Assembly: GCA_025361725.1 (NCBI GenBank) | Contig: JANYJV010000012.1 | Location: forward strand, 1-64,000 | Direction of reading: 5' to 3' | Length of the DNA: 64,000 nucleotides | From: Acidimicrobiia bacterium | GTDB lineage: Bacteria > Actinomycetota > Acidimicrobiia > IMCC26256 > JAENVU01 | Part shown: positions 54,212-63,914 of the stretch, in pieces | Layout: every line of letters begins with the position of its first letter | How positions within the stretch are numbered: the first letter of the stretch is position 1 | Notes under the pieces: generated by a model | The model's database searches: none | The model's input: only the letters and a program-made list of their open reading frames with translations | What the model was told of the DNA's origin: nothing | Position numbers and translations under genes: made by a program

Positions 54212-54823
54212 ATGTCGACGGTCGTCGTTGCCGACGTCGTTCCGCTCGTACGAGTCGGTCTCACCGCGGTGTTGGCGGCCGAGCAGTACCGGGTCGTGGC
54301 CGAAACCAGCTCGGGTCGTGACCTGGCGAAGGCCGTGGTCGAGCACGCCCCCGATCTGGTAGTCGTCGGCGTGGTGAATGATCTCGCAGTCGATGAGATC
54401 GCTCGTCAGATTCGCGACGCGGCACCCGGTGCTCGGCTCGTCGTGATGTTGAACCGTGCGCCGCGTGACACCTTGGCGGACCTGCTCGGCCTGGACGTGG
54501 ATGGCCTGCTGGCGCGTGCGATCCAGCCCCCGGAACTCGTCACCGCGCTTGCACGCGTGCTGGATGGCGAACGCCATGTGGATCCCGCGCTGCTGGCCGG
54601 GGACCTGGCCGACGAGGGACTCGAACCGATGACGCTCACGGTGCGCGAGCGCGAGGTGCTCGGACTTCTGGCGACCGGCAGCTCCAACCGCGAGATCTCT
54701 GCCGCACTCTTCGTTTCGCTCCCGACCGTCAAGACCCATCTGGCTCACATCTACGGCAAGCTCGACGCTAGGAACCGCAACGAGGCGTTGGGACGAGCGA
54801 TGGCGCTGGGATTGCTGGCGTGA
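54212..54823 (+). CDS. NarL/LuxR-type regulator with degenerate receiver
   Basis: A 203-residue regulator. The C-terminal LuxR helix-turn-helix is intact (LTVREREVLGLLATGSSNREISAALF, in two parts LTVREREVLGLLATG and SSNREISAALF, then SLPTVKTHLAHIYGKLDA). The N-terminal domain has the receiver fold but lacks its chemistry: the acidic pair is reduced to VVVADVVP, the phospho-acceptor site reads VVVGVVND, and no conserved Lys is present. It therefore likely acts without phosphorylation. It lies 71 nt upstream of csrA on the same strand. Confidence 0.82.
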   Translation: MSTVVVADVVPLVRVGLTAVLAAEQYRVVAETSSGRDLAKAVVEHAPDLVVVGVVNDLAVDEIARQIRDAAPGARLVVMLNRAPRDTLADLLGLDVDGLLARAIQPPELVTALARVLDGERHVDPALLAGDLADEGLEPMTLTVREREVLGLLATGSSNREISAALFVSLPTVKTHLAHIYGKLDARNRNEALGRAMALGLLA

Positions 54824-54852
54824 CGACCCGGGCGAGATTGTGCGACGGCTCC

Positions 54853-54858
54853 TAGGCT
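54853..54858 (+). promoter_or_regulatory. -10 box of csrA
   Basis: TAGGCT, about 36 nt before the csrA ATG, leaving a leader that holds the GGA-rich ribosome-binding site. Confidence 0.45.
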
Positions 54859-54894
54859 GACGCAGGTTCGGGCCACCCAAGGAGGGGGTTTTCC

Positions 54895-55080
54895 ATGTTG
54901 GTGCTCACTCGTCGGATCAACGAACGCATCATCATCGGTGACGACATCATCGTGACGGTGCTCGAAGTTCACGGCGATCAGGTCCGCATCGGTATCGATG
55001 CGCCGCGCGACATCAAGGTGTTTCGCGAAGAGGTGCTCCGACGCGATGAGGAGTCGGCCCGGGATCGGTCCGCAGACTGA
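54895..55080 (+). CDS. csrA: carbon storage regulator CsrA
   Basis: A 61-residue Csr[21 protein letters not shown] with the RNA-binding Arg, IKVFREEV with the second binding face, and a short acidic tail. CsrA dimers bind GGA hairpins in mRNA leaders and usually block translation. No flagellar genes or fliW are nearby. The leader's AAGGAGG (54879-54885) contains GGA at its own ribosome-binding site, so autoregulation is plausible. Confidence 0.95.
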   Translation: MLVLTRRINERIIIGDDIIVTVLEVHGDQVRIGIDAPRDIKVFREEVLRRDEESARDRSAD

Positions 55081-55081
55081 G

Positions 55082-55371
55082 TTACTCGGTCGCGGGTACC
55101 ACCAGGACTGGTCGTTCGGCCTGGTTCAAAAGCCGGTTCGCAGTTGCGCCGAGAAGTGCACCCCGCAGCGGACCCTGTCCGTGGTGACCGACCACGATCA
55201 TGGGGGCGTCGCCGTTGTCAGCGACGACGATGAGACCCTCGACGGGCCGCCGGCGACGACCTCTCCGCGTGATGCCACGCCCGCGGCTTGTGCGAGGGCG
55301 ATTGCGTGCCGGAGGGCTGCGGCCGCTCCCATCGAGTCGTCGAACCCGACGACGATTTCTCCACTCGTCAT
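55082..55371 (-). pseudogene. universal stress protein, shortened and frameshifted
   Basis: The first part from ATG 55371 reads TSGEIVVGFDDSMGAAAALRHA, the start of a UspA domain. It runs out of frame near 55235 and stops at about 55198. The end of the domain continues in another frame: GLIVVADNGDAP, MIVVGHHGQGPLRGALLGATAN, NRLLNQAERPVLVVPATE, stop 55082-55084. The combined length is about 96 residues against about 140 in the family, so the middle is also missing. ATP-site GxxG is present in the second part. It follows the broken permease after 1 nt. Confidence 0.75.
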
Positions 55372-55372
55372 C

Positions 55373-55887
55373 TCACGCCTCCCTGAGGATGCTGGCATCG
55401 ACACCGGGCACGATCGGCGGTGGCTCCGGACCGTTGCCGTCGGGGTCTGGCCGCTGGTCCATCGGGTCGATGCCGCGTTTGAAGAGCGAAGAGTCGCGAG
55501 ACGCCGTCCACAGCATGATCGGGATGCCGATGGCGAGCAGGATTATCCCCATCACCCAGGACGATTCAACACCGAACCATTCGGTGCCTGGCTTCTGGAA
55601 TGAATCGATCGTGGACTTCGCGAACGTCCAGAACAGGACTGCGCCGCCGATGAGCGGCGCGAGGCCGACGAACACGAAGTTCTTGGCGCTGCTGAAGATG
55701 TGGCGAACCATCCGGGCAACGCCTTGTGGATCGCCATCGACAGTTCACTCCGCGCTGCGGGCAGGATGGTGGTCTGGGTTGAGGTTGCGGCAGATCTCAG
55801 TACCGCAATGATGAGGAACTTGTAGAAGGGCGAGCCAAGCACCAGGTTGCCGGCCGCACCCAAGAGGTCGTCGCTGTGAGCGGTCAA
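55373..55887 (-). pseudogene. remnant of an APC-family amino acid permease
   Basis: Two pieces remain. From 55887, about 60 residues (LLGAAGNLVLGSPFYKFLIIAV, then STQTTILPAARSELSMA) match a late core helix region of APC permeases. The reading frame then jumps near 55710 to a second piece (SSAKNFVFVGLAPLIGG, KSTIDSFQKPGTEWFGVESSW, GIILLAIGIPIMLWTASRD) that matches the C-terminal two helices. The first ~300 and about 100 middle residues are gone. The transporter cannot be active. Confidence 0.75.
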
Positions 55888-55941
55888 GAACCGGGACCAC
55901 GGATTGCAATCCCCCTGATGCCGGTACGGGCGGTGAGTCGA

Positions 55942-57072
55942 CTACGCGGCGAGTGCCTCCGCCAGTGGCGTTGCGGCGCGGCCCACGGCGTCGGCGACGA
56001 TCGGGTGGGTGACCTTCCCGCCAACGGTATTCACGCCGAGTGCGAGAGCGGAGTCTGCGACAGTGGCCGCGGACACACCGGAGACCGCAAGTTGCAGCAC
56101 GTACGGCAGCGTGGCGTTGGTGAGTGCGTACGTGGACGTGAACGGAACGGCGCCGGGCATGTTGCCGACGGCGTAGTGGATGACGCCGTGCAGTTCATAG
56201 ACGGGATCGGCGTGCGTGGTCTCATGCGTGGTCTCGATGCAGCCGCCCTGATCCACGGCGACGTCCACGATGACCGCGCCTGGCTTCATCGTGCGGACCA
56301 TGTCTTCGGTGACGACCACCGGCGCGCGTCCGGCCGGCACGAGGACCGCGCCGATCACGAGGTCCGCGTCGGCGACCGCTCGGGCCACGGCCCCGCGGTT
56401 GCTCGCGAGGGTCACGATCCGACCCTGGTGGATCTGGTCCACCCACCGCAAGCGATCGAGGTTCTTGTCGAGGAGTAGCACTTCGGCTTCCATGCCCTGC
56501 GCGATCCAGGCGGAGTTCCACCCGACGTTGCCGGCGCCGAGCACGACAACCCGGCCGGGACGCACGCCGGGAACCCCGCCGAGGAGTACGCCGCGGCCAC
56601 CGAGTTCGCGTTCGAGGAATCGTGCACCCACCTGCGTGGCCATGCGTCCCGCGACCTCGCTCATCGGCGCGAGCAACGGCAACGCGCCGTTCACCTGGAC
56701 GGTCTCGTACGCGATGCCGGTGGTGCCGTGGCTGAGGAGCGCCTCGGTCACCTTCGGGTACGCCGCCAAGTGGAGATAGGTGAAGAGCACGAGGTCGGGG
56801 CGGAGGAAATCGAACTCGGATGCATTCGGTTCCTTCACCTTCAGCACCATGCCGGCGCGGCCCCACACGTCGGCCACATCGGTGACGATCTCCGCGCCGG
56901 CGCCGCGGTACTCGTCATCGGTGATGGCCGAGTCCACGCCGGCGCCTTGTTCGAGCAAGACGGTCACGCCGTGCGCGACGAGTTCGTGCACGCCGTCGGG
57001 CGTGATCGCGACTCGGTGCTCGCCGTCCTTGACCTCGCGCGGAATCCCGACGGTGAGCGGACTCACGACCAT
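55942..57072 (-). CDS. ald: alanine dehydrogenase
   Basis: A 376-residue enzyme interconverting L-alanine and pyruvate with NAD+. It starts VGIPREVKDGEHRVAITPDGV, keeps VKVKEPNASEFDFLR-like catalytic Lys region (LKVKEPNASEF), the HLAAYP motif and the Rossmann VVVLGAGNVGWNSAWIA. ATG 57072 follows AAGGTGG by 7 nt and overlaps the aminotransferase stop by 10 nt; GTG 57066 is an alternative with GTGA overlap. Confidence 0.92.
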   Translation of the reverse strand: MVVSPLTVGIPREVKDGEHRVAITPDGVHELVAHGVTVLLEQGAGVDSAITDDEYRGAGAEIVTDVADVWGRAGMVLKVKEPNASEFDFLRPDLVLFTYLHLAAYPKVTEALLSHGTTGIAYETVQVNGALPLLAPMSEVAGRMATQVGARFLERELGGRGVLLGGVPGVRPGRVVVLGAGNVGWNSAWIAQGMEAEVLLLDKNLDRLRWVDQIHQGRIVTLASNRGAVARAVADADLVIGAVLVPAGRAPVVVTEDMVRTMKPGAVIVDVAVDQGGCIETTHETTHADPVYELHGVIHYAVGNMPGAVPFTSTYALTNATLPYVLQLAVSGVSAATVADSALALGVNTVGGKVTHPIVADAVGRAATPLAEALAA

Positions 57073-58505
57073 TCCGTTCCACCTTCGCGCCGGTCGGCCC
57101 GATCGGTCGGGTGAACGCGCGGCAGATGTTTCGATGCCTCGGTCAGACAGGTCCGTAGGATCGACTCGATCTCGTCGAATTGCTGCTCGCCGGCGACGAG
57201 CGGCGGTGAGAGTTGGACGACCGGATCGCCGCGATCGTCGGCCCGGCAGATCAGTCCGGCCTCGAAGAGTGCCGGTGAGAGGACGCCGCGCAGGATTTCT
57301 TCGGCCTCCTCGTTCGTGAACTGCGCCTCGGTTTCGGGATCGGCGACGAGTTCGAGGGCCAGGAAGTAGCCGGCGCCGCGGACATCGCCGACGATCGGGA
57401 TGTCGCGGAGGCCTTCGATGCGCTCACGGAACCCGGCCTCGTTGGCTTGCACGTGTTCGAGGATGGACTCCTCTTCGAACAGGCGCAGGTTCTCGAGTGC
57501 GACCGCACAACTCACCGGGTGACCGCCGAAGGTGATGCCGTGAAGGAAGCTGGACGTGCCTTCGAGGAACGGCTCGGCGAGATGATCCCGACAGATCACG
57601 GCACCGAGCGGCGAGTACCCGCTGGTGAGTCCCTTCGCGCAAGTGATCATGTCCGGGAGGTAGTCGTACCGCTCGGCACCGAACCAGTGGCCGAGACGGC
57701 CGAACGCGCAGATGACCTCGTCCGAGACCAGCAGGACGCCGTACTTGTCACAGATCTCGCGGACGCGTGGGAAGTAACCCTCCGGCGCGACGAAACAACC
57801 GCCCGCGTTCTGGACCGGTTCGAGGAAAACTGCGGCGACGGTCTCGGGGCCCTCGAAGAGGATGCGATCCTCGATGCCTTGGATGAGCCAGTCGCAGAAC
57901 GCGGCGTCGTCCTTGCCGAGCGGATGCCGATACCGGTTGGTGCTCGGTACGTGCGAGGCCCCGGGGGTGAGGGGCTCGAACGGGGTGCGGACGGACGGGA
58001 TACCGGTGATGGCCAGCGCGCCGAGGGTGGTGCCGTGGTACGCCGTCTCCCGTGCGATGACCTTGTACCGCTGTCCCTCACCCTTGGCGCGGAAGTACTG
58101 GCGGGCCAACTTCCACGCGGACTCGACGGCTTCACTTCCGCTGGTGGTGAAGAACACCCGGTTGAGATCGCCGGGGGCCAGCGCGGCGAGCTTGGCCGCC
58201 AGCTCGATCGCCGGTGGGTGGCCGTAACTCCAGATCGGGAAGTACTCGAGCGTCTCGGCCTGCTGGGCCGCAGCCTGGGCGAGGTCGTGACGTCCGTGGC
58301 CGAGCTGCACCGTGAAGAGCCCGCTCAACGCGTCCAGGTACCGGCGGTCGTGCGCGTCCCAGAGGTAGCAGCCTTCGCCGCGGACCATGATCGGGATTTC
58401 CTTGGTCTCGTACGCGCCGAGCCGCGTGAAGTGCATCCAGAGATGGCGCCGGGCCTTCTCGTTCAGATCGTCGATGTCGTAGGTGTCAGAGTTCTTGGTC
58501 ATCAT
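57063..58505 (-). CDS. class III PLP aminotransferase
   Basis: A 480-residue omega-amino acid transaminase-like enzyme. The PLP lysine is in ITCAKGLTSGYSPLG; DEVICAFGRLGHWFG and TSGSEAVESAWKLAR are the family motifs. It likely moves amino groups from beta-alanine, GABA, putrescine or similar to pyruvate, producing alanine. Coupling to ald suggests that the alanine formed is oxidised back to pyruvate. The divergent-strand Lrp gene upstream, in the same orientation, probably controls it. Confidence 0.87.
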   Translation of the reverse strand: MMTKNSDTYDIDDLNEKARRHLWMHFTRLGAYETKEIPIMVRGEGCYLWDAHDRRYLDALSGLFTVQLGHGRHDLAQAAAQQAETLEYFPIWSYGHPPAIELAAKLAALAPGDLNRVFFTTSGSEAVESAWKLARQYFRAKGEGQRYKVIARETAYHGTTLGALAITGIPSVRTPFEPLTPGASHVPSTNRYRHPLGKDDAAFCDWLIQGIEDRILFEGPETVAAVFLEPVQNAGGCFVAPEGYFPRVREICDKYGVLLVSDEVICAFGRLGHWFGAERYDYLPDMITCAKGLTSGYSPLGAVICRDHLAEPFLEGTSSFLHGITFGGHPVSCAVALENLRLFEEESILEHVQANEAGFRERIEGLRDIPIVGDVRGAGYFLALELVADPETEAQFTNEEAEEILRGVLSPALFEAGLICRADDRGDPVVQLSPPLVAGEQQFDEIESILRTCLTEASKHLPRVHPTDRADRREGGTEWS

Positions 58506-58590
58506 TTCCGCTCTTGCTCCTTCGGAGCGGGCCGCTCGGGCCACGCTGCGCTTGATAGTCGGCCGAGGCCGCGTGCCCGCCGCGCTGTGC

Positions 58591-59079
58591 TCATCGGGTG
58601 CCCCATGCGTAGGTCTGTTTGAACAGCTTCAAGTACGTGAACGTTTCGGTGCTGCGCACGCCGGCGATCGATCGCACCCGGTCGTTGAGGAGCATGAGCA
58701 GGTGGTCGTCGTCTTCGCAGACGACCTCCATCATCAGGTCGAACGAGCCGCCTACGACCACGACGTAACTGACCTCGGGGAGGGCCGCGATGTCGTTCGC
58801 GACGGTGCGCAGATCGCCCTCGACCTTCAAGCCGATCATGGCCATGCGGCGGAAGCCGAGCGTCAACGGATCGGTCACCGCCACGATCTGCACCACGCCG
58901 GCTTCCACGAGTCGTTGGACGCGCTGGCGGACGGCAGCTTCACTCAGGCCCACCTCGACCGCGAGCTTCGTGTACGGCAGGCGGCCATCCTGTTGGAGCG
59001 CCTCGATCAGCGCCTTGTCGACGTCGTCAACCACGACCGTGCTGCGCGCCCCGTCGGTGGACTTCGTCGTTCGGGCCAT
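58591..59079 (-). CDS. Lrp/AsnC-family regulator
   Basis: A 162-residue regulator. The helix-turn-helix contains IEALQQDGRLPYTKLAVEVGLSE (given as IEALQQDGRLPY and TKLAVEVGLSE) and the C-terminal RAM domain has the amino-acid-sensing VVVVGGSFDLMMEV and ETFTYLKLFKQTY. It probably responds to an amino acid and controls the aminotransferase-ald pair downstream (85-nt gap). ATG 59079 is 6 nt behind CACACT, a leaderless start; a longer in-frame form from 59115 is less likely. Confidence 0.88.
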   Translation of the reverse strand: MARTTKSTDGARSTVVVDDVDKALIEALQQDGRLPYTKLAVEVGLSEAAVRQRVQRLVEAGVVQIVAVTDPLTLGFRRMAMIGLKVEGDLRTVANDIAALPEVSYVVVVGGSFDLMMEVVCEDDDHLLMLLNDRVRSIAGVRSTETFTYLKLFKQTYAWGTR

Positions 59080-59085
59080 GGACAC

Positions 59086-59091
59086 AGTGTG
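59086..59091 (-). promoter_or_regulatory. -10 box of the Lrp gene, leaderless
   Basis: CACACT (NANNNT type) ends 6 nt before ATG 59079. The first base departs from TANNNT. Confidence 0.4.
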
Positions 59092-59173
59092 CCCGTTCCG
59101 AGCCCCCTCAATCAAGGAATCCCTTGTTTCGATGTGTCAATGCCGTGGAATCAGCGGTTGGGGGGAGCGGAAA

Positions 59174-59793
59174 CTACGAAAGTCGTGGAGCGAGGTGTCC
59201 GGCGAGCGCGCCGATCTCGGTCTCGACCCGGTGCCCGGCCTCGGTGAGCCACGCCCGGTTTCTCTGGTGGAGGTCGTTGGTTCGGTCGAACCGGTTGAGG
59301 ACGACGATCACCTCGAAGCCGTGAAACGCCGTGACGCTCAACTCGACGGCGTTGATGGTTCCGAGGCCGGCATCAGCCACGAGCACCACCAGCCTGGTAC
59401 CGAGCGCGCGAGCGAGGGCGACGTTGTCCCCGTCGGCGGCGATCGGCGACCGCGGACCGCCGGCGCCCTCGATGAAACCGGCCGTCTTCACGTCGATCTC
59501 ACGGACAAGATCCGCAATGGTGAATGGCGGACGACCGAGCACGGCGGCAGCCATCGGCGGTGCCATCGGCGTTTCGTACCAGCGGTGCGCGGGGCAGACG
59601 ACCGTGGCCGGTTCGTCGCTGGCGGCACCGATGAGCTCGGCGTCGGTGGTTCCGAACTCGGTCGGAGCGAACGACTGCGCGGGTTTCCTGGCGCGGATCT
59701 CATGACCGTGCACACGCAGTTCGGTGATGAGTCGGGTCAGCACCCAGGTCTTGCCGACGTCGGTCCCCGTGCCCGCGACGAAGATCGACGAGT

Positions 59794-59797
<4 letters not shown>
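59174..59797 (-). CDS. bioD: dethiobiotin synthetase
   Basis: A 207-residue P-loop carboxylase-type enzyme closing the ureido ring of dethiobiotin from DAPA, CO2 and ATP. The P-loop is VAGTGTDVGKTW at the N-terminus; ARKPAQSF, FIEGAGG and VVLNRFD are family motifs. Its ATG overlaps the bioF stop (ATGA). Last gene of bioA-bioF-bioD. Confidence 0.93.
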
Positions 59798-60914
<1,117 letters not shown>

Positions 60915-60918
<4 letters not shown>

Positions 60919-62240
60919 GCGTCGCCGAGTTCTGCGATCGAGTCGTGGAGCGCGCGGACCGTCGAGTGCAGTTCCTCGGACGTGACGGTCAGCGGGGGCA
61001 TGAGGATCACGGTGTCGCCGATCGGGCGGATGAGCACGCCGCGCGCGACCGCACCCGCGCTGGCCTTTCGCCCCCAGCGCAGACCGTCCCGTGGGGGTGC
61101 CAGGTCGATGCCGCTCATGAGACCGCGCACGCGCGTTTCGCGCACCTGGGTCAGGGGCGCGATGCGGTCGTCGAGCAACTGCTCCAACTCCTGGCTTCGT
61201 TCCCTCACGTTCTCGAGCACGTCCCATGCTTCGATGAGTTCGAGGTGGCGGAGCGCGACCGCGGCGGCGAGTGCGTTCCCGCTGTAGGAGTGACCGTGGT
61301 AGAGGGTCTTCTCGGAGAGGTCCGGACCGAGGAAGGCATTGAACACTGCTCCGCTCGCGGCCGTCGCGGACATTGGGAGGTAGCCCGCGGTCATGCCCTT
61401 GCCGAGACAGAGCAGGTCCGGCCGGATGCCCGCGAGTTCGCTGGCGAAGAGGGTGCCGGTGCGACCGAAACCGGTGGCGATCTCGTCGCAGATCAGCAGG
61501 ACGTCGTGGGTGTTGCACGCGCTCGCGAGGCGCTGGAGGTCTTCGGGTGCACACATCTGCATGCCGGACGCGCCTTGAACCAGCGGCTCGATGATGACAG
61601 CGGCGAGCTCGTGGGCGTGGTCGGTGATCATTCGGCACGCGACGTTGAAGCAGGTGGGGTCGGCGAACTCGGGGGCGCGCAGGACGGGAAAACGCAACGG
61701 GTCGAAGATGCTGGTCCCGAAGCCGCCACCACCGAGGGAGAGCGCGCCGATCGTGTCGCCGTGATACGCGCCGCCGAAACCGAGGAAGGTGGTCTTGCCT
61801 GCAATGTCGCGGTTGACCCAGAACTGGAACGCGATCTTCAGGGCTTGCTCGACCGCGCTCGCGCCGTCCGACGCGTAGAGGAAGTGCGGCTCGTCGACGG
61901 GCACGACCTTGGCCAGCGCCTCGGAGAGTTCGACCACGATGGTGTTGCCGTTCCCCAGCAGGGTGGTGTGGGCGCCGCGTTGGAGCTGCGCGATGAGGGC
62001 GTCGTCCAGTTCGGGGACCCGGTGGCCGAGGGTCGTCACCCAGAGCGACGAGATGGCGTCGAAGTAGCGGCGGCCTTCGGTGTCGATGACGTACCGACCG
62101 TCGGTGCGGTCCACGACGATCGGTGAGTTCTCGGTGTACGAGTCCATCTGGGTGAACCCATGCCACACGACACTCGCGTCCCGCTTCGCCCACTCGTCGT
62201 TGCTCACGTGACGACCAGGGTCTCTCGTTTCGCTGTGCAC
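60915..62240 (-). CDS. bioA: adenosylmethionine-8-amino-7-oxononanoate aminotransferase
   Basis: A 441-residue class III PLP aminotransferase using SAM as amino donor to make DAPA. Features are WHGFTQMDSY near the start, DGASAVEQALKIA, ICDEIATGFGRTG, the PLP lysine LLCLGKGMTAGYLP and GHSYSGNALAAAVAL. Start GTG 62240 lies about 10 nt behind TAGCAT, so the leader is only a few nt; GTG 62207 is an alternative. bioB is not in the window. Confidence 0.94.
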
Positions 62241-62250
62241 ACGAAACGGG

Positions 62251-62256
62251 ATGCTA
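62251..62256 (-). promoter_or_regulatory. -10 box of bioA
   Basis: TAGCAT on the minus strand, 10 nt before GTG 62240. The 16-bp palindrome at 62266-62281 lies just upstream, across the -35 region. Confidence 0.45.
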
Positions 62257-62265
62257 CGGCGAGCA

Positions 62266-62281
62266 CAGTCTGGCCAGACTG
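62266..62281. promoter_or_regulatory. 16-bp palindrome, candidate biotin operator
   Basis: CAGTCTGGCCAGACTG is a perfect 16-bp inverted repeat between bioA (minus) and a DUF4037-like gene (plus, start 62287). It lies 10 bp upstream of the bioA -10 and 6 bp before the other start codon. A dimeric repressor here could block both genes. The sequence is not the BioQ or BirA site I know. Confidence 0.55.
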
Positions 62282-62286
62282 GTCGG

Positions 62287-63372
62287 GTGGGGACGTTTGA
62301 GTCAGGGATCGATCTGAACGCGGCGTTCTACGCCGAGGTGGTTGCGCCGATCCTGGGGCGGACTCGTCACAGTGCCGGGCTGTTGGGGTGGGGGTCGGAG
62401 ATTCTCGGGTTCGATACGGCGCGTTCCACCGATCACGGGTGGGGGCCGCGACTGCGCGTCTTCGTCGAACCGTCAGACGTTGTGCCCGCGCAGGCCGCGC
62501 TCAACACGTCTTTGCCTTCGGAGTTCCGCGGCTGGCCGGTCCGGTACGGCTGGGATGCCGTCGCAACAGAGCATCGCGTGCGGGTGAGCGATGTCGGATC
62601 CTGGCTCGTGGCGCAGCTGGGGCGTGATCCGCGCGGTGGTATGGACGCGCTCGACTGGTTGGTGATGCCGCAACAACTCCTGCTCGGAGTGGTGCGCGGT
62701 GCCGTCTTCCACGATGGCTTGGGCGAGCTCCGTCGCGTGCGTGAGCAGTTGGCCTGGTATCCCGACGACGTGTGGCGCTGGATAGTCGCGTGCCAGTGGC
62801 AGCGCGTCGCGCAGGAAGAGGCGTTCGTCGGCCGGACCGCCGAGGTCGGAGACGAACTGGGTTCGCGGCTGGTCGCGGCCCGGCAGGTGCACGAACTCAT
62901 GCGCCTGTGGTTCCTGCTTCACCGCCGGTATTGGCCGTACATGAAGTGGTTCGGCTCGGCGTTCGCTCAGTTGCCGGGCGCGGCCGAGCTGGCTGGCTGC
63001 CTGGACCGTGTGCTGCTGGCCACGGACTGGCCGGCGCGTCAGCGCGCGCTTGCTGCTGCGTATGAGTTCGTGGCGAGCGGCCACAACGACGCGGGGATCA
63101 CCGAGTGGGTCGACCCGACGGTCCGTTCGTTCTTCGGGCGCGGATTCTTGGTACTGATGAGCGACCGGTTCGTGGATGCGTGCCGCGCCCGGGTGGCCGA
63201 CCCGTGGCTGCAGGCCTTGCCCCTCGTTGGTTCGGTCGACCAACTGGTGGACTCCACGGACGTGCTCTCGGTGGCCGGGCGCGCCATGCACTTCCGTGCG
63301 TTGTACGACGCCGAACCCGTCGACGATGTCCGCGGCGATCCAGACTCCTCGGATAAAGACCCGCGCGAATAG
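62287..63372 (+). CDS. DUF4037-like nucleotidyltransferase-fold protein
   Basis: A 361-residue protein. The N-terminal half holds LLGWGSEILGFDTARSTDHGWGPRL, here cited in pieces LLGWGSEILGFD and TDHGWGPRL, a nucleotidyltransferase-like Gly-Ser...Asp pattern. The rest is mostly helical with many Trp and Arg (QLAWYPDDVWRWIVACQWQR). The description fits DUF4037 proteins, function unknown. It starts GTG 62287, 6 bp after the palindrome and divergent to bioA; shared control is likely, function in biotin metabolism is not shown. Confidence 0.7.
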   Translation: MGTFESGIDLNAAFYAEVVAPILGRTRHSAGLLGWGSEILGFDTARSTDHGWGPRLRVFVEPSDVVPAQAALNTSLPSEFRGWPVRYGWDAVATEHRVRVSDVGSWLVAQLGRDPRGGMDALDWLVMPQQLLLGVVRGAVFHDGLGELRRVREQLAWYPDDVWRWIVACQWQRVAQEEAFVGRTAEVGDELGSRLVAARQVHELMRLWFLLHRRYWPYMKWFGSAFAQLPGAAELAGCLDRVLLATDWPARQRALAAAYEFVASGHNDAGITEWVDPTVRSFFGRGFLVLMSDRFVDACRARVADPWLQALPLVGSVDQLVDSTDVLSVAGRAMHFRALYDAEPVDDVRGDPDSSDKDPRE

Positions 63373-63515
63373 GTCAACGCGTCGTCGAACTACCGAACGG
63401 GCTTCCCGCTCATGTTCACTTCGTTCACGGGCCGCTCGGGCCACGGGCGAGCGGAAACCGTGTGGGCGCAAGGCGCTTATCCGCTCGCCCTCTCAGCGCC
63501 GTGACGACGTCTCGG

Positions 63516-63914
63516 TCAGGTGGGGATGAGTTCGACGACGTCGGGGTGTGCGGCGGCAAGACCGAGGTCGAAGGTTGCAACCTTGGCTGACCGCACGCGC
63601 GCCATCTCGGCCAGATACGCATCGGTCACCTGGCGATGACCGAAGACGCCCCGAAGCATCGGAGCGGCGAACGGAAAGTCGGCGGGCCAGAAGCGGTGGT
63701 CGGGGCTCGCGGTCAGCGACTCCAAGATCTGAATCGCTTCGCCGGACGTAGCGTCGGACCGCAGAAGGAATCGAATGAGTGCACCTTGAGTGATGGCACA
63801 GGTTGCGAACGGGTCCTGATGTGCTGCGAGCCAGGCCGTCGCATGCGGGTGGTGCGCGTGGGATTCGTAGGAGAGGGCGATCGCGACATTGGCGTCGAGC
63901 AGCGTCTCCGTCAC
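63516..63914 (-). CDS. vapC: VapC-type PIN-domain toxin
   Basis: A 132-residue PIN-domain ribonuclease. The first acidic residue is in TLLDANVAIAL (Asp8), the second (Glu) around residue 63-66, and further Asp residues are in VTDAYLAEMA and VATFDLGLA. VapC toxins cut tRNA or rRNA and are blocked by VapB. GTG 63914 overlaps the antitoxin stop (GTGA). Confidence 0.85.
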   Translation of the reverse strand: MTETLLDANVAIALSYESHAHHPHATAWLAAHQDPFATCAITQGALIRFLLRSDATSGEAIQILESLTASPDHRFWPADFPFAAPMLRGVFGHRQVTDAYLAEMARVRSAKVATFDLGLAAAHPDVVELIPT

